Below the pieces are notes generated by a model, which was given only the letters and a program-made list of their open reading frames with translations, was not told the origin of the DNA and made no database searches. From contig NZ_RARC01000009.1 in assembly GCF_003719305.1 (NCBI RefSeq), positions 124,001-188,000 on the forward strand: a DNA stretch of 64,000 nucleotides. The letters run 5' to 3'. Position 1 is the first letter of the stretch; every line of letters starts with the position of its first letter. Source of the stretch: Mycolicibacterium stellerae. GTDB taxonomy: Bacteria; Actinomycetota; Actinomycetes; Mycobacteriales; Mycobacteriaceae. The position numbers and the translations under genes are program-made. Below are positions 54,744 through 64,000 of this stretch, piece by piece.

Positions 54744-56657
54744 TCAGGTGGCTTGCAGCGTAAGCGGCGGGCCGGGGTCGGGCGAGAGCGGGATGTTCTC
54801 GCGCTGCAGCAGCCAGCTGGCGATGTTGTGGAACAGCGGCGCCATCGTCGTGCCCGGCTGGCCGTCGGCGGTGCGGTGCGGGTTGTCTGCCATGATGCCA
54901 ACCACATAGCGCGGGTTGTCGGTGGTGACCATGCCCGCGAAGGTGATCCAGTAGACGTCGCTGTAGTAGCAGCCGCAGGCCGGGTTGATCTTCTGCGCGG
55001 TGCCGGTCTTCCCGGAAAGCTGGTAGCCCTCGACCGCCCCGGTTGAACCGGTGCCTTGCTGGTAGCCCATCGGGTCGCGCTGCAGCGTGGCGCGCAGCAT
55101 GTTGCGCACGGTGATCGCGGTCTGCGGGGAGACCACCTGCACGCCGTCGGGACGAGGTTCCTCGGTCCTGGTGCCATCGGGAGCGATGGTGGCCTTGACG
55201 ATGCGCGGCGGGATGCGCATGCCGTCGTTGGCAATGGCCTGGTACATGGCCGTCATCTGCAACAGCGTCATCGAAAGGCCCTGTCCGATCGGCAGGTTCG
55301 AGAACGTGCTGCCCGACCACTGATCGATCGGCGGGACCAATCCCGCGCTCTCGCCGGGCAGGCCGACGTTGGTGCGCTGACCGAGTCCGAACTTGTCAAG
55401 CATCTCGGCGTACCGCTCCGGGCCGACTCGTTGCGCCAGCATCAGCGTGCCGACGTTTGAGGACTTACCGAAGATTCCGGTGGTGGTGTAGGGCATCACG
55501 CCGTGCTCCCACGCGTCGCCGACGGTGACCCCACCCATGTCGATGGAGCCGGGCACCTGCAGCACCTCGTCGGGGTTGGACAGCCCGTACTCGATCACCG
55601 AAGCGGCGGTGACGATCTTGTTCACCGAACCCGGCTCGAACGGTGACGAGACGGCCGGGTTGCCCAGCTCGCGGCTGTCCTGGCGGCCGATATCCTGGCT
55701 CGGATCGAACGTGTTGTCGTTCGACATCGCAAGCACCTCACCGGTTTTCGCGTCGAGCACCACCGCCGACACGTTGCCGGCGCCTGAGGCATCCTTGGCC
55801 TGCTGCACCTGCTGTTGAACGTAGAACTGGATGTCGTCGTCGAGGGTCAGCTGGACGGTCGAACCGTTGACGGCGGTGTGCCGGTTGCGGTAGCTGCCGG
55901 GAATCACCACGCCGTCGGAGCCGCGGTCGTAGGTCACCGACCCGTCGGTACCCGCCAGGGTGGCATCGAGGGAATCCTCGAGGCCGAGCAGGCCGTGGCC
56001 GTCCCAGTCGATGCCGCCGACGATGTTGGCGGCCAGCGAGCCGCCGGGATACTGGCGCAGGTCTTGCCGTTCGCTACCGACCTCGGGGAACTTCTTGGAA
56101 ATCGCCTCGGCGATGGCGGGATCCACCGCACGGGCCAGGTAGACGAACGACTCGTTGCTCTTGAGCTTCTTGAGCACCGTCTTGGCGTCGGGCTTGTTGT
56201 TCAGCCGCGACGCCACCTCGGCGGCGATGTCGCGCAGCCTGCCATCGGGATCGGGCGCTTCCGGCGTCTTCTGCCTGGCATCGGCGAGCTGTTTGCGGAT
56301 CTTGACGGGCTGGAAGGTCAGCGCGCGCGCCTCGATGGTGAATGCCAGCTTGTCTTCGTTGCGGTCGACGATGCTCCCGCGCAGAGCCTGGTCGACGTCG
56401 GTGACCTTGAGCTGACCCGCCGCCTCGGCGCGCAGCCCCGCCGCCCGCGGCACCTGCAGGTTGAACAGCTGCGCTGCCGCGACGATGAGGACAAGGAAGA
56501 TGACGGCGTTGCCGGCCCGATGCCGGAATACGAACGACGCACTGCGCAAACCGGTGTCGGTGTCTGGCGCCCGGGTGCGGCGGGCACGGGCCGACCGCCC
56601 CTGACCGGGGCGCGGCGGTGGGGTCTTGCGGGCGCGCTGGCCGGTGTCGCGGCTCAC
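54744..56657 (-). CDS. pbpB: penicillin-binding protein PbpB (FtsI/PBP3), septal transpeptidase
   Basis: 637 residues from GTG at 56657. Short basic N-terminus, one transmembrane helix (AGNAVIFLVLIVAAAQLFNLQV), pedestal domain (SIVDRNEDKLAFTIEARALTFQP...) and transpeptidase domain: nucleophile Ser in PGSVNKIVTAASVIEYG (SxxK, near 342), SSN (near 400), KTG in LSGKTGTAQK (near 547). It cross-links septal peptidoglycan with FtsW. CxCxCY-type cysteines (NPACGCYYSDV) are near the KTG. GTGA overlap with the ftsL-like gene. Confidence 0.96.
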   Translation of the reverse strand: MSRDTGQRARKTPPPRPGQGRSARARRTRAPDTDTGLRSASFVFRHRAGNAVIFLVLIVAAAQLFNLQVPRAAGLRAEAAGQLKVTDVDQALRGSIVDRNEDKLAFTIEARALTFQPVKIRKQLADARQKTPEAPDPDGRLRDIAAEVASRLNNKPDAKTVLKKLKSNESFVYLARAVDPAIAEAISKKFPEVGSERQDLRQYPGGSLAANIVGGIDWDGHGLLGLEDSLDATLAGTDGSVTYDRGSDGVVIPGSYRNRHTAVNGSTVQLTLDDDIQFYVQQQVQQAKDASGAGNVSAVVLDAKTGEVLAMSNDNTFDPSQDIGRQDSRELGNPAVSSPFEPGSVNKIVTAASVIEYGLSNPDEVLQVPGSIDMGGVTVGDAWEHGVMPYTTTGIFGKSSNVGTLMLAQRVGPERYAEMLDKFGLGQRTNVGLPGESAGLVPPIDQWSGSTFSNLPIGQGLSMTLLQMTAMYQAIANDGMRIPPRIVKATIAPDGTRTEEPRPDGVQVVSPQTAITVRNMLRATLQRDPMGYQQGTGSTGAVEGYQLSGKTGTAQKINPACGCYYSDVYWITFAGMVTTDNPRYVVGIMADNPHRTADGQPGTTMAPLFHNIASWLLQRENIPLSPDPGPPLTLQAT

Positions 56658-57667
56658 GTCGTTGCGCCGGGGACGGTCACGGTGACCGGACCGAACTGCT
56701 CCGCGGGTGCAGGCGCGGCAGGTGCGACCGGCCCAGGCGGGGCAGATGCGACCGGCGCAGGCGCGGCAGGCGGCCCCGGCAACGGCCCTGCCAACGGAGC
56801 AGCCAACGGCTCTGCGGGTCCGGGCGCGGGTGGCTGGCCGCTGGTTCCGTGCGGGCTGTCGGGCAGTGGCGCCGCCAACGGGACGCCTGCCGGATCGGGC
56901 GCGGGAGCGGGCGCTGGCGGCTGCGCCCGGTCAGGCACCCGGACGACCATTTCGCGAGGATCGGCGACCGGCGGCGGTGCGGGCCTGCTCGCGGCGGCCT
57001 GGGCAGGCGGCGCAGGGGTGTCGTCGGGAAGCGGCACGTTGAGCGGCGGCGGCGGAACGCCTTCGGCCGGTTTGGGAGTGCCGACCACGACCCAGTTGCC
57101 TGCCGGATCCTGCACGAGGTGCGCAGTATCACGTGACGGGATCATGCCCAGCTCGCGGGCTGACTCGGCGAGGGCTGGTGCGGCCTGGGCCTCCAGCACG
57201 TCGCGCTCGAGGGCTTCCTTCTGCTGCTGCAGCGCCTGATTGATCTCCCTGGCGCTGCCCAACTGATACGACCGCTCGGCAGCGTCTGTCGACAGCCACA
57301 ATGTGACGCCAAGGCCAAGCCCGAGCGACCCGATGACCAGCACCACAAACGGGACCCTGGCTACCAGCGTGCGCGGGTTGAGGTCGATCTCCGAGATCCG
57401 GACCAGCAGCCGCTCCCGCAGGAGTGGCCGGATAACCTTGGGCGCCTTGGCTTTCCGCGCCTTCGCGCGGGCCTTTGCCTGGCTGGCATTCTTCGGCCGG
57501 ACCGGCTTGATCTGCGGCCGGGCGATCGGCGCAGTGTCGGTCGCGCGCGGCCGTCCCCGCCGCGGTGGCGCGTCGGGCGTGCGGCGTTGCGCTCCGCGCA
57601 CGGGCTGACGCGTGGTGCGCCTGCGCTCGTCTGCGCCGCGCACTGCGGTGGATCGCTTGGCCTTCAT
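56654..57667 (-). CDS. FtsL-like proline-rich membrane protein (Rv2164c-like)
   Basis: 337 residues. A long basic N-terminal tail (RGADERRRTTRQPVRGAQRRTPDAPPRRGRPRATD...), one transmembrane helix (FVVLVIGSLGLGLGVTLWLS), a coiled coil (EINQALQQQKEALERDVLEAQAAPALAESARELGMIP) and a ~150-residue Pro/Ala-rich periplasmic tail. Position between rsmH and pbpB, and the short helix-plus-coil, are those of FtsL. It starts in the rsmH stop (TGATG). Likely partner of FtsQ/FtsB and PbpB. Confidence 0.85.
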   Translation of the reverse strand: MKAKRSTAVRGADERRRTTRQPVRGAQRRTPDAPPRRGRPRATDTAPIARPQIKPVRPKNASQAKARAKARKAKAPKVIRPLLRERLLVRISEIDLNPRTLVARVPFVVLVIGSLGLGLGVTLWLSTDAAERSYQLGSAREINQALQQQKEALERDVLEAQAAPALAESARELGMIPSRDTAHLVQDPAGNWVVVGTPKPAEGVPPPPLNVPLPDDTPAPPAQAAASRPAPPPVADPREMVVRVPDRAQPPAPAPAPDPAGVPLAAPLPDSPHGTSGQPPAPGPAEPLAAPLAGPLPGPPAAPAPVASAPPGPVAPAAPAPAEQFGPVTVTVPGATT

Positions 57668-58692
57668 CAGACAGTCCCTTCTGACCTTCCGGCAATCTTT
57701 TCCAGTGCCCGAAGCCGCACGGACGCGCTTCGTGGGTTGAGTTCGATCTCGCCCGCCCCCGCACGCTCGGCGCCGCGGGTCAGGCTCACGAATTCCGGCT
57801 CGTGCCCGGGGAGTTCGACGGGCAGTCCTGGCGGGGTGCGCGACGCCGTCGCCGCCGCGAAGACGTTCTTGACGATGCGGTCCTCCAGTGACTGGTAGGA
57901 CATCACCGCGATACGCCCAGCCGGGCCGAGCGCGTCCATCGCGGCGGGCAGCGCGGCGCGCAGCACGTCCAGCTCGCCGTTGACGGCGACACGCAGCGCC
58001 TGGAATGTGCGCTTGGCCGGATGTCCACCGGTGCGGCGGGCCGGCGCCGGGATCGCCTCGTAGAGCAGCTCGACGATTTCGCCGGTGCGGACGAACGGCC
58101 TGCTGGCGCGCCTGCGGACGATCCTTGAGGCGATTCGGCTCGCGAACCGCTCCTCACCGAACTCACGCAGGATGCGCGCAAGCGACTTCTCGTCGTAGGT
58201 GTTGACGACTTCAGCTGCGGTCAGCTCTGCGTCTGGATCCATCCGCATGTCCAGCGGCGCGTCGGCCGCATAGGAGAAGCCGCGCTCGGTGCGGTCCAGT
58301 TGCATCGAAGACACGCCGAGGTCGAACAGGATCCCGTCGATCTTCGGATGGCCGGATTCGCTTGCCCAGTAACCTGATTCGGCGAGGACAGCTTCGATCC
58401 CGTCGAATCTCGCGCGGGTGAGCAGGACACGATCGGCGAATGGCGCGAGGCGCTCGCCGGCGATCCACAGGGCGTCGGGATCGCGGTCAAGACCGACGAG
58501 CCGCAGCCCGGGCAGCTCGGTGAGGAACCGCTCGGCGTGTCCACCTGCCCCCAGGGTGGCATCCACCAGCACGGCTCCGAAGCCGTCGGGGCTGCGCCGT
58601 GTCAGCGCGGGCGTGAGCAGTTCGACGCAGCGGTCGAGCAGGACCGGGACGTGTCCGTGGTCGCCGGCCGCCCGGCCGGATGTGTCAGCCAT
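57667..58692 (-). CDS. rsmH: 16S rRNA (cytosine1402-N4)-methyltransferase RsmH (MraW)
   Basis: 341 residues from ATG at 58692 with GGAGGG upstream. SAM-binding [88 protein letters not shown] and [15 protein letters not shown] are RsmH marks. It modifies C1402 in the ribosomal P site. Second gene of the dcw cluster. Confidence 0.96.
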   Translation of the reverse strand: MADTSGRAAGDHGHVPVLLDRCVELLTPALTRRSPDGFGAVLVDATLGAGGHAERFLTELPGLRLVGLDRDPDALWIAGERLAPFADRVLLTRARFDGIEAVLAESGYWASESGHPKIDGILFDLGVSSMQLDRTERGFSYAADAPLDMRMDPDAELTAAEVVNTYDEKSLARILREFGEERFASRIASRIVRRRASRPFVRTGEIVELLYEAIPAPARRTGGHPAKRTFQALRVAVNGELDVLRAALPAAMDALGPAGRIAVMSYQSLEDRIVKNVFAAATASRTPPGLPVELPGHEPEFVSLTRGAERAGAGEIELNPRSASVRLRALEKIAGRSEGTV

Positions 58693-58732
58693 GGCAAGCC
58701 CTCCGAAGAAAGGCGCCGCTGCACCGGGGTCC

Positions 58733-58788
58733 CTGTCCGAGCGCGCGGACCTGGCGTTGGGGAAGTACGCCAGGGCCGGCTCGGACAG
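58733..58788. promoter_or_regulatory. nested inverted repeats in the mraZ-rsmH gap
   Basis: Outer arms CTGTCCGAGC (58733-58742) and GCTCGGACAG (58779-58788) pair perfectly over 10 bases. Inside them CTGGCGT (58751-58757) and ACGCCAG (58767-58773) pair over 7 bases. The structure fills most of the 127-base gap between mraZ and rsmH and could slow or end transcription, or protect the rsmH 5' end. Confidence 0.5.
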
Positions 58789-58819
58789 AGGCCGCGATGC
58801 ACGGTCCCCTAAGCCCCAA

Positions 58820-59251
58820 TCAAATGATGTCGCGCAGAATTTCATCGCTGGCCGCGGAGAAGTTCTCTTCGTGCGTCTCTTGGTAGTCACGCCAGGCCTG
58901 GGCATCCCAGATCTCCAGGTAGTCGACCGAGCCGATCACCACGCAGTCCTTGGAAAGGTTGGCGTAGCGGCGGTGGTCGGCCGACAGCGTGATGCGGCCT
59001 TGCGAGTCCGGATGCTGTTCATCGGTTGCGGCAGCGAGGTTGCGCAGGAAGGCCCGCGCATCCGGGTTGCTTCGGGACGCTTTCGACGCTCGCCTGGCCA
59101 GTGCCTCGAACTCGGTGCGCGGGTAGACGGCGAGGCTGTGGTCTTGGCCCTTGCTGACCATCAATCCTCCTGCCAGCGCGTCGCGGAACTTGGCGGGCAG
59201 CGTCAGCCGCCCCTTGTCGTCGAGCTTTGGCGTGTAGGTGCCGAGAAACAT
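58820..59251 (-). CDS. mraZ: transcriptional regulator MraZ
   Basis: 143 residues from ATG at 59251, GGGAGG upstream, same length as in M. tuberculosis. Two AbrB-like SpoVT half-domains: [26 protein letters not shown] with the DKGR motif, and [33 protein letters not shown] with the second (D/S)xxGR motif. MraZ binds repeated GTGG boxes before its own gene and sets dcw cluster expression. First gene of the cluster. Confidence 0.96.
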   Translation of the reverse strand: MFLGTYTPKLDDKGRLTLPAKFRDALAGGLMVSKGQDHSLAVYPRTEFEALARRASKASRSNPDARAFLRNLAAATDEQHPDSQGRITLSADHRRYANLSKDCVVIGSVDYLEIWDAQAWRDYQETHEENFSAASDEILRDII

Positions 59252-59299
59252 CCCCGCCACCTCCCGCCGGTGATGGAGCCCCGGTCGCTCCAACACACG

Positions 59300-59364
59300 C
59301 CACTTTACCCCACAATCCCCCACTTTGTGCCAAACGCCAGCAAATGTCCCCACCATTTCCCCAC
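59300..59364 (-). promoter_or_regulatory. MraZ-box array upstream of mraZ
   Basis: On the minus strand GTGG boxes start at 59323, 59313 and 59303, exactly 10 bases apart (GTGGGGGATT, GTGGGGTAAA, GTGGCG). Two more (GTGGGGAAATG, GTGGGGAC) start at 59364 and 59353, 11 bases apart. Tandem TGGGN/GTGG boxes with about one helical turn of spacing are the known MraZ target in other bacteria, so this is probably the autoregulatory site. Confidence 0.65.
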
Positions 59365-59438
59365 CATTAGGGATCGTGGGCGCGGATCCACCGCGAAGGT
59401 CACGGTGCCAACAAGGCAAACAGGCAGCTCACACCGCT

Positions 59439-59456
59439 GTGGGGGGATGTGGGGGA
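59439..59456 (+). promoter_or_regulatory. second pair of MraZ-like boxes, plus strand
   Basis: GTGGGGGGAT then GTGGGGGA at 59439 and 59449, 10 bases apart but on the plus strand, opposite to the array near mraZ. They lie between mraZ and the tail of the DUF3040 gene. Confidence 0.4.
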
Positions 59457-59463
59457 CGTGAGC

Positions 59464-59499
59464 GCAAAAAAATGGGGCAGCCCGTTTGGCTACCCCATT
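59464..59499 (-). terminator. intrinsic terminator of the DUF3040 gene
   Basis: Reading the minus strand, AATGGGGTAGCC (59499-59488) pairs with GGCTGCCCCATT (59482-59471) over 12 positions with one mismatch and a 5-base loop, directly followed by a T7 run (59472-59466). This is the clearest intrinsic terminator in the window, 12 bases after the stop of the DUF3040 gene, and shields mraZ from read-through. Confidence 0.9.
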
Positions 59500-59511
59500 G
59501 TGATAAGTGCG

Positions 59512-59916
59512 TTATTCGTCGAAGCGGCGGCGGAACCGGTCTTCCATCCGGCTGGTGAACGACCCACCCCCACCCTTGGCCCGCTTCTGCCGTGGCCCGC
59601 CCTGCTCGGGGCCCGAGCGGTCGCGGCCGCCGGACACCCGGTTGCCGGTGATCGCGAACACGACGCCGCCGAACATCACCAGGAAGCCGAAAACGGAGAG
59701 GATCGGGAAACTTCCGATCATGGTGGCTTTGAATGCCACACCGCACACCAGCATCGCCAGACCGATCACGAACAGGGCCGCACCCTGCAGTCGGCGCCGG
59801 GCCGACGGGGCACGAAGACCGCCGCCGCGCACGCTCGACGCGAACTTGGGGTCCTCGGCATACAGCGCGCTCTCGATCTGATCGAGCATGCGCTGCTCAT
59901 GATCGGAGAGTGGCAT
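59512..59916 (-). CDS. DUF3040 membrane protein (Rv2169c-like)
   Basis: 134 residues. The N-terminus MPLSDHEQRMLDQIESALYAEDPKFASSVRG is the DUF3040 signature; two transmembrane helices follow (GAALFVIGLAMLVCGVAFKA; FPILSVFGFLVMFGGVVFAITG), then a Gly/Arg-rich basic tail (GGRDRSGPEQGGPRQKRAKGGGGSFTSRMEDRFRRRFDE). It is upstream of mraZ in mycobacteria. Function unknown. Confidence 0.9.
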   Translation of the reverse strand: MPLSDHEQRMLDQIESALYAEDPKFASSVRGGGLRAPSARRRLQGAALFVIGLAMLVCGVAFKATMIGSFPILSVFGFLVMFGGVVFAITGNRVSGGRDRSGPEQGGPRQKRAKGGGGSFTSRMEDRFRRRFDE

Positions 59917-59958
59917 GCGTCCCTCCTTGCCGCCCGTCGCTTGGTCTCACCGCAGTTT

Positions 59959-59978
59959 ATGTCCGCGGCCGCGGACAT
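59959..59978. promoter_or_regulatory. perfect 20-base palindrome upstream of the DUF3040 gene
   Basis: ATGTCCGCGG is followed directly by its exact reverse complement, making a spacerless 20-base palindrome with a NotI site at the centre. It lies 42 bases from the DUF3040 start codon and 163 from the acetyltransferase start, in the divergent gap. It looks like a repressor operator. Confidence 0.5.
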
Positions 59979-60141
59979 CTAACAGTCATGATACGAGGTG
60001 AATCTGAGCCGTACCACCTAGTTCACCCCTTTCGATTGTATGACGTGTGCCGCCCAAGTGACCCACCGGCTCGCCATGCCGATAATGGCACTGGCTCTTG
60101 GGAGACATGCCCACGACGGCGCAGGAAGGCGGAGACGGAAC

Positions 60142-60744
60142 TTGGCGACATTTCTCATCGATCTGTCGCCTGCCGACATGGAGCGAAGGCTTACCGATGC
60201 ACTTGGCGTCTACGTCGACGCGATGCGCTACCCGCGCGGCACCGAGGACCAGCGCGCATCGATGTGGCTCGAACACACCCGCAGGGACGGTTGGAAGGCC
60301 GTCGCCGCGGTGGAAGTGGCGGATCGGCCGGACGCCGCCACAGCCACGGCCGCCGAGCTGACCGCGGCACCGATAGTGGGCGTCGCCTACGGCTACTGCG
60401 GCGCGCCCGACCAGTGGTGGCAGCAGCAGGTCGTAGCGGGGTTGCACCGGGTCGGCACCGACGGGGTGCGCATCGCCGAACTGATGACCAGCTACTTCGA
60501 GCTGACGGAGCTGCACATTCACCCCCGCACGCAGGGGCGCGGCCTCGGCGAGGCGCTGACCCGCAGGCTGCTCGCGGGCCGCGGCGAGTCCCATGTGCTT
60601 CTGTCCACACCGGAGATCAACGGCGAGTCGAACCGGGCCTGGCGGCTCTACCGCAGGCTCGGCTTCACCGACGTCATCCGCGGCTACCACTTCGCCGGAG
60701 ACCCCCGCCCGTTTGCGATTCTCGGCCGGTCACTGCCCCTCTGA
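60142..60744 (+). CDS. GNAT family N-acetyltransferase (Rv2170-like)
   Basis: About 200 residues from a TTG at 60142 preceded by GGAG; this start matches the M. tuberculosis N-terminus (ATFLIDL...). The acetyl-CoA motif is LTELHIHPRTQGRGLGEALTRRLLAG, with ESNRAWRLYRRLGFTDVIRGY (motif B) near the end. M. tuberculosis Rv2170 has been reported to acetylate a TCA-cycle enzyme, isocitrate dehydrogenase; that activity is not proven here. It lies 27 bases before lppM. Confidence 0.88.
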   Translation: MATFLIDLSPADMERRLTDALGVYVDAMRYPRGTEDQRASMWLEHTRRDGWKAVAAVEVADRPDAATATAAELTAAPIVGVAYGYCGAPDQWWQQQVVAGLHRVGTDGVRIAELMTSYFELTELHIHPRTQGRGLGEALTRRLLAGRGESHVLLSTPEINGESNRAWRLYRRLGFTDVIRGYHFAGDPRPFAILGRSLPL

Positions 60745-60770
60745 CGGGCCGGGTCTGGCACGATGACCTG

Positions 60771-61454
60771 GTGTCGAACCGCCGCAGAATTCGCCTGCTG
60801 GCGATCGTGCTGCTGCTGGTGATCCTGCCGGCCGCCGTCGGCTGCGTGCGGGTCAGGGCGAGCATCACCGTGTCCCCCGACGACCGCGTGTCGGGGCAGA
60901 TCGTCGCGGCCGCGAAGCCGCGCGGGGCCGAGGACAAAGGCCCGCAGCTGCTGAACAACCTGCCGTTCAGCAACAAGGTGGCGGTGTCGGACTACGAACG
61001 CGACGACTACGTCGGCTCCCAGGCGGTGTTCTCCGATCTGACCTTCGCCGAACTGCCGCAGCTGGCCAATATGAACCGCGACGCCGCTGGCGTCGACATA
61101 TCACTGCGCCGCGCAGGCGATCTGGTGATCCTCGACGGTCGCGCCGATCTGACGTCGCTGACCGATCCGGACGCCGATGTGTCGCTTTCGGTGTCCTTCC
61201 CCGGCGAGGTGACGTCGACGAACGGTGACCAGGTGGCCGCGGAGGTCGTCGAGTGGAAGCTCAAGCCCGGCGTGGTGAGCACCATGTCCGCCCAGGCCCG
61301 GTACACCGATCCGAGCGCCCGGTCGTTCACCGGCGCCGCGATCTGGTTGGGCCTGGCGTCGTTCCTTGTGGCCGCCATCCTGGCCGCACTGGCGTGGGTG
61401 AACAGGGACCAGTCCCCTCGGTTCGCCGACCCTGCGTCGTCATCACGCCGTTAG
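60771..61454 (+). CDS. lppM: lipoprotein LppM
   Basis: 227 residues from GTG at 60771, the length of M. tuberculosis LppM. Basic n-region NRRRIR, hydrophobic core and lipobox AVGC give a lipoprotein; a C-terminal transmembrane helix (IWLGLASFLVAAILAALAWV) anchors it too. The mature part has PxxFSNKVAVSDYERDDYVGSQAVFSDLTFAELPQL and a beta-rich domain. In M. tuberculosis LppM affects phagocytosis and may be membrane-bound or secreted; the ligand may be a lipid. Confidence 0.9.
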   Translation: MSNRRRIRLLAIVLLLVILPAAVGCVRVRASITVSPDDRVSGQIVAAAKPRGAEDKGPQLLNNLPFSNKVAVSDYERDDYVGSQAVFSDLTFAELPQLANMNRDAAGVDISLRRAGDLVILDGRADLTSLTDPDADVSLSVSFPGEVTSTNGDQVAAEVVEWKLKPGVVSTMSAQARYTDPSARSFTGAAIWLGLASFLVAAILAALAWVNRDQSPRFADPASSSRR

Positions 61455-61499
61455 CGGCGCCCAGACTTGCTACAAAGCTGTGGTCACGCTCTACTCTGA

Positions 61500-62624
<1,125 letters not shown>

Positions 62625-62629
62625 CTGTC

Positions 62630-64000
62630 GTGACAACGTTCGCGCGGCTGTCCGCGTTCACCACCTCACCCGAGGGCAGGCCCGCGCTACTGGGCTTTCT
62701 GGGTGCGGTGATGATCACCGCAGGCGGGCTCGGCGCGGGCAGCACGCGTCTGCACGATCCGCTGCTGGAGTCGATGCACCTGTCGTGGCTGCGGTTCGGT
62801 CACGGGCTGGTGCTGTCATCGGTGCTGCTGTGGGGCGGCGTCGCGGTGATGCTCTTCGCATGGTTGTGGTTGGGCCGCAGCGTGGTCGACGGGTCCGCAC
62901 GCGAGTACACGATGGTCGCGACCACCGGCTTCTGGCTGGCGCCACTGCTGGCCTCGGTGCCGGTTTTCAGCCGCGATACGTACTCCTACCTGGCGCAGGG
63001 CGCGCTGTTGCGCGACGGCTTCGACCCGTATGCAGTCGGACCTGTCGATAATCCGAACTCGTTGCTGGACAACGTCAGCCCGATCTGGACGACGACGACC
63101 GCGCCGTACGGGCCGGCTTTCATCCTTGTCGCGAAGTTCGTCACCTTGCTGGTCGGCGATCACGTGATCGCGGGCACGATGGTGCTCCGGCTGTGCATGC
63201 TGCCCGGGCTGGTGCTGCTGATCTGGGCCGCACCCCGACTGGCCCGGCACGTCGGCGCCAACGGCGCCGCCGCGCTGTGGATCTGCGTGCTCAACCCGCT
63301 GGTGATCATCCATTTGATGGGTGGCGTGCACAACGAGATGCTGATGGTCGGGCTGATGGCGGCCGGTATCGCGTTGATATTCCAGCGCCATCCGATCGCG
63401 GGCAACGCGCTGATCGTGGTCGCGGTAGCCGTGAAAGCCACAGCGGGCCTTGCGCTTCCGTTCATGGTGTGGGTATGGGCCCGCCAGCTTCGCGAAAGCC
63501 GCGGCCTGTCGCCGCTGCGGGCGTTTGCGGCGGCAACCGCAGGGTCGATAGCCATCTTCGTAGCGATGTTCGCCGTGCTGTCCTGGCTCGCCGGTGTCGG
63601 CCTCGGCTGGCTTACCGCCCTCGCCGGTTCGGTGAAGATCATCAACTGGCTCACGGTGCCGACCGCCGTCTCCAACCTAGTCAACGCCGTTGGCGGACTG
63701 TTCTTCCCGGTGAATTTCTATGCCGTCCTCGAGGTCGCCCGGATCATCGGGATCGTCATCATCGCGATCTCACTTCCGTTGTTGTGGTGGCGATTTCGGC
63801 ACACCGACCGCCAGGTGCTCACTGGCATCGCGTTGGCGATGGTAATCGTCGTGCTGTTCGTACCCGCAGCGCTGCCCTGGTATTACACGTGGCCGCTGGC
63901 GATCCTCTCAGCGCTCGCCCAGAGCAGGCGGTCGATCGCCCTGATCGCCGGGTTCTCCACCTGGATCATGGTGATCTTCAAACCCGATGGCAGCCACGGC
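62630..64000 (+). CDS. mptA: alpha-(1->6) mannopyranosyltransferase MptA, 5' part
   Basis: 457 residues are in the window; the 3' end runs off it. GT-C fold with many transmembrane helices (about 11 seen). The first periplasmic loop has the acidic catalytic motif VPVFSRDTYSYLAQGALL. MptA extends the LM/LAM mannan core on the outer side of the membrane using decaprenyl-phosphomannose. GTG at 62630. Position next to idsA2 as in M. tuberculosis. Confidence 0.93.
   Translation, partial: MTTFARLSAFTTSPEGRPALLGFLGAVMITAGGLGAGSTRLHDPLLESMHLSWLRFGHGLVLSSVLLWGGVAVMLFAWLWLGRSVVDGSAREYTMVATTGFWLAPLLASVPVFSRDTYSYLAQGALLRDGFDPYAVGPVDNPNSLLDNVSPIWTTTTAPYGPAFILVAKFVTLLVGDHVIAGTMVLRLCMLPGLVLLIWAAPRLARHVGANGAAALWICVLNPLVIIHLMGGVHNEMLMVGLMAAGIALIFQRHPIAGNALIVVAVAVKATAGLALPFMVWVWARQLRESRGLSPLRAFAAATAGSIAIFVAMFAVLSWLAGVGLGWLTALAGSVKIINWLTVPTAVSNLVNAVGGLFFPVNFYAVLEVARIIGIVIIAISLPLLWWRFRHTDRQVLTGIALAMVIVVLFVPAALPWYYTWPLAILSALAQSRRSIALIAGFSTWIMVIFKPDGSHG

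Noticed and set aside
55000..55030. Cys-rich stretch NPACGCYYSDV in PbpB as a metal site
   Set aside because: Only two cysteines next to the KTG region; no further ligands, and it is most likely a normal PbpB feature.
54220..55320. A 366-codon open frame on the minus strand across the murE/pbpB junction
   Set aside because: Arg/Gly/His-rich frame-shifted reading of pbpB and murE, both of which have intact motifs in their own frames.
59252..59511. Insertion sequence near mraZ, as in M. tuberculosis where IS6110 can lie here
   Set aside because: No transposase frame, inverted ends or target duplication is seen; the region holds only boxes and a terminator.

Overview
The window is a high-GC actinobacterial chromosome segment. 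Gene content and order match the Mycobacterium tuberculosis block from mshC through ftsZ and the division/cell-wall (dcw) cluster to mptA. Extra nitrogen, carboxylate and regulatory genes are inserted in that order, which suggests a fast-growing environmental mycobacterium (Mycolicibacterium type). Frequent GTG/TTG starts, GTGA/ATGA overlaps and mycobacteria-specific families (LppL, LppM, Wag31, SepF, MptA, MshC) support this. No species name can be read from the sequence alone.

Layout. 1-10 kb: the 5' part of mshC, cysQ, a DUF4185 gene, a minus-strand run (uppP, phosphomutase-like, DUF3090, SCO1664-like), then lppL, a DUF5703-like gene and pyrD on plus, and a PEBP-like gene and an M20 peptidase on minus. 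10.03-13.4 kb: tRNA-Leu(GAG) followed by a 3.3 kb island bounded by 48-bp direct repeats. It carries an integrase remnant, a deazaflavin-dependent oxidoreductase, a cytochrome P450 and a divergent TetR regulator. 13.4-22.2 kb: a nitrate assimilation cluster. A narK-type transporter and a one-polypeptide diflavin nitrate reductase (nasN type) run on minus; a small unknown protein, nirB and nirD run on plus, with a GlnR-like box in the shared promoter region. 22.2-28 kb: a tripartite tricarboxylate transporter operon (tctC-tctB-tctA) ending in a universal stress protein, divergent from a CitA/CitB-type two-component system. 28-38.8 kb: mixed accessory genes: a cyclase/ATPase/LuxR regulator, a MarR-MFS pair with a clear operator, a phospholipase D, a beta-lactamase-fold lipoprotein that lacks catalytic motifs, a glutamine amidotransferase, an SRPBCC-epimerase fusion and a phosphoribosyltransferase.

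38.8-59.3 kb: the division and peptidoglycan cluster, all on minus, in transcription order mraZ, rsmH, ftsL-like, pbpB (ftsI), murE, murF, mraY, murD, ftsW, murG, murC, ftsQ, ftsZ, yfiH-like, yggS-like, sepF, yggT-like, wag31, with a small membrane protein just downstream. Most junctions overlap by 1-4 bases. Together these genes make UDP-MurNAc-pentapeptide and lipid II, flip/polymerise and cross-link it at the septum, and position the Z-ring and polar growth machinery. 59.5-64 kb: a DUF3040 gene with a clear intrinsic terminator, a GNAT acetyltransferase, lppM, idsA2 and the 5' part of mptA.

The most noteworthy items are the tRNA-Leu island whose repeats also duplicate the 3' end of the nitrate reductase gene, the compact GlnR-linked nitrate assimilation cluster with an unassigned protein coupled to nirB, the inactive-looking beta-lactamase-fold lipoprotein, MraZ-box arrays on both sides of the mraZ divergent region, and several well-formed operator palindromes. 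Everything is read by eye; homology statements come from recognised motifs and remembered family sequences, not from searches.
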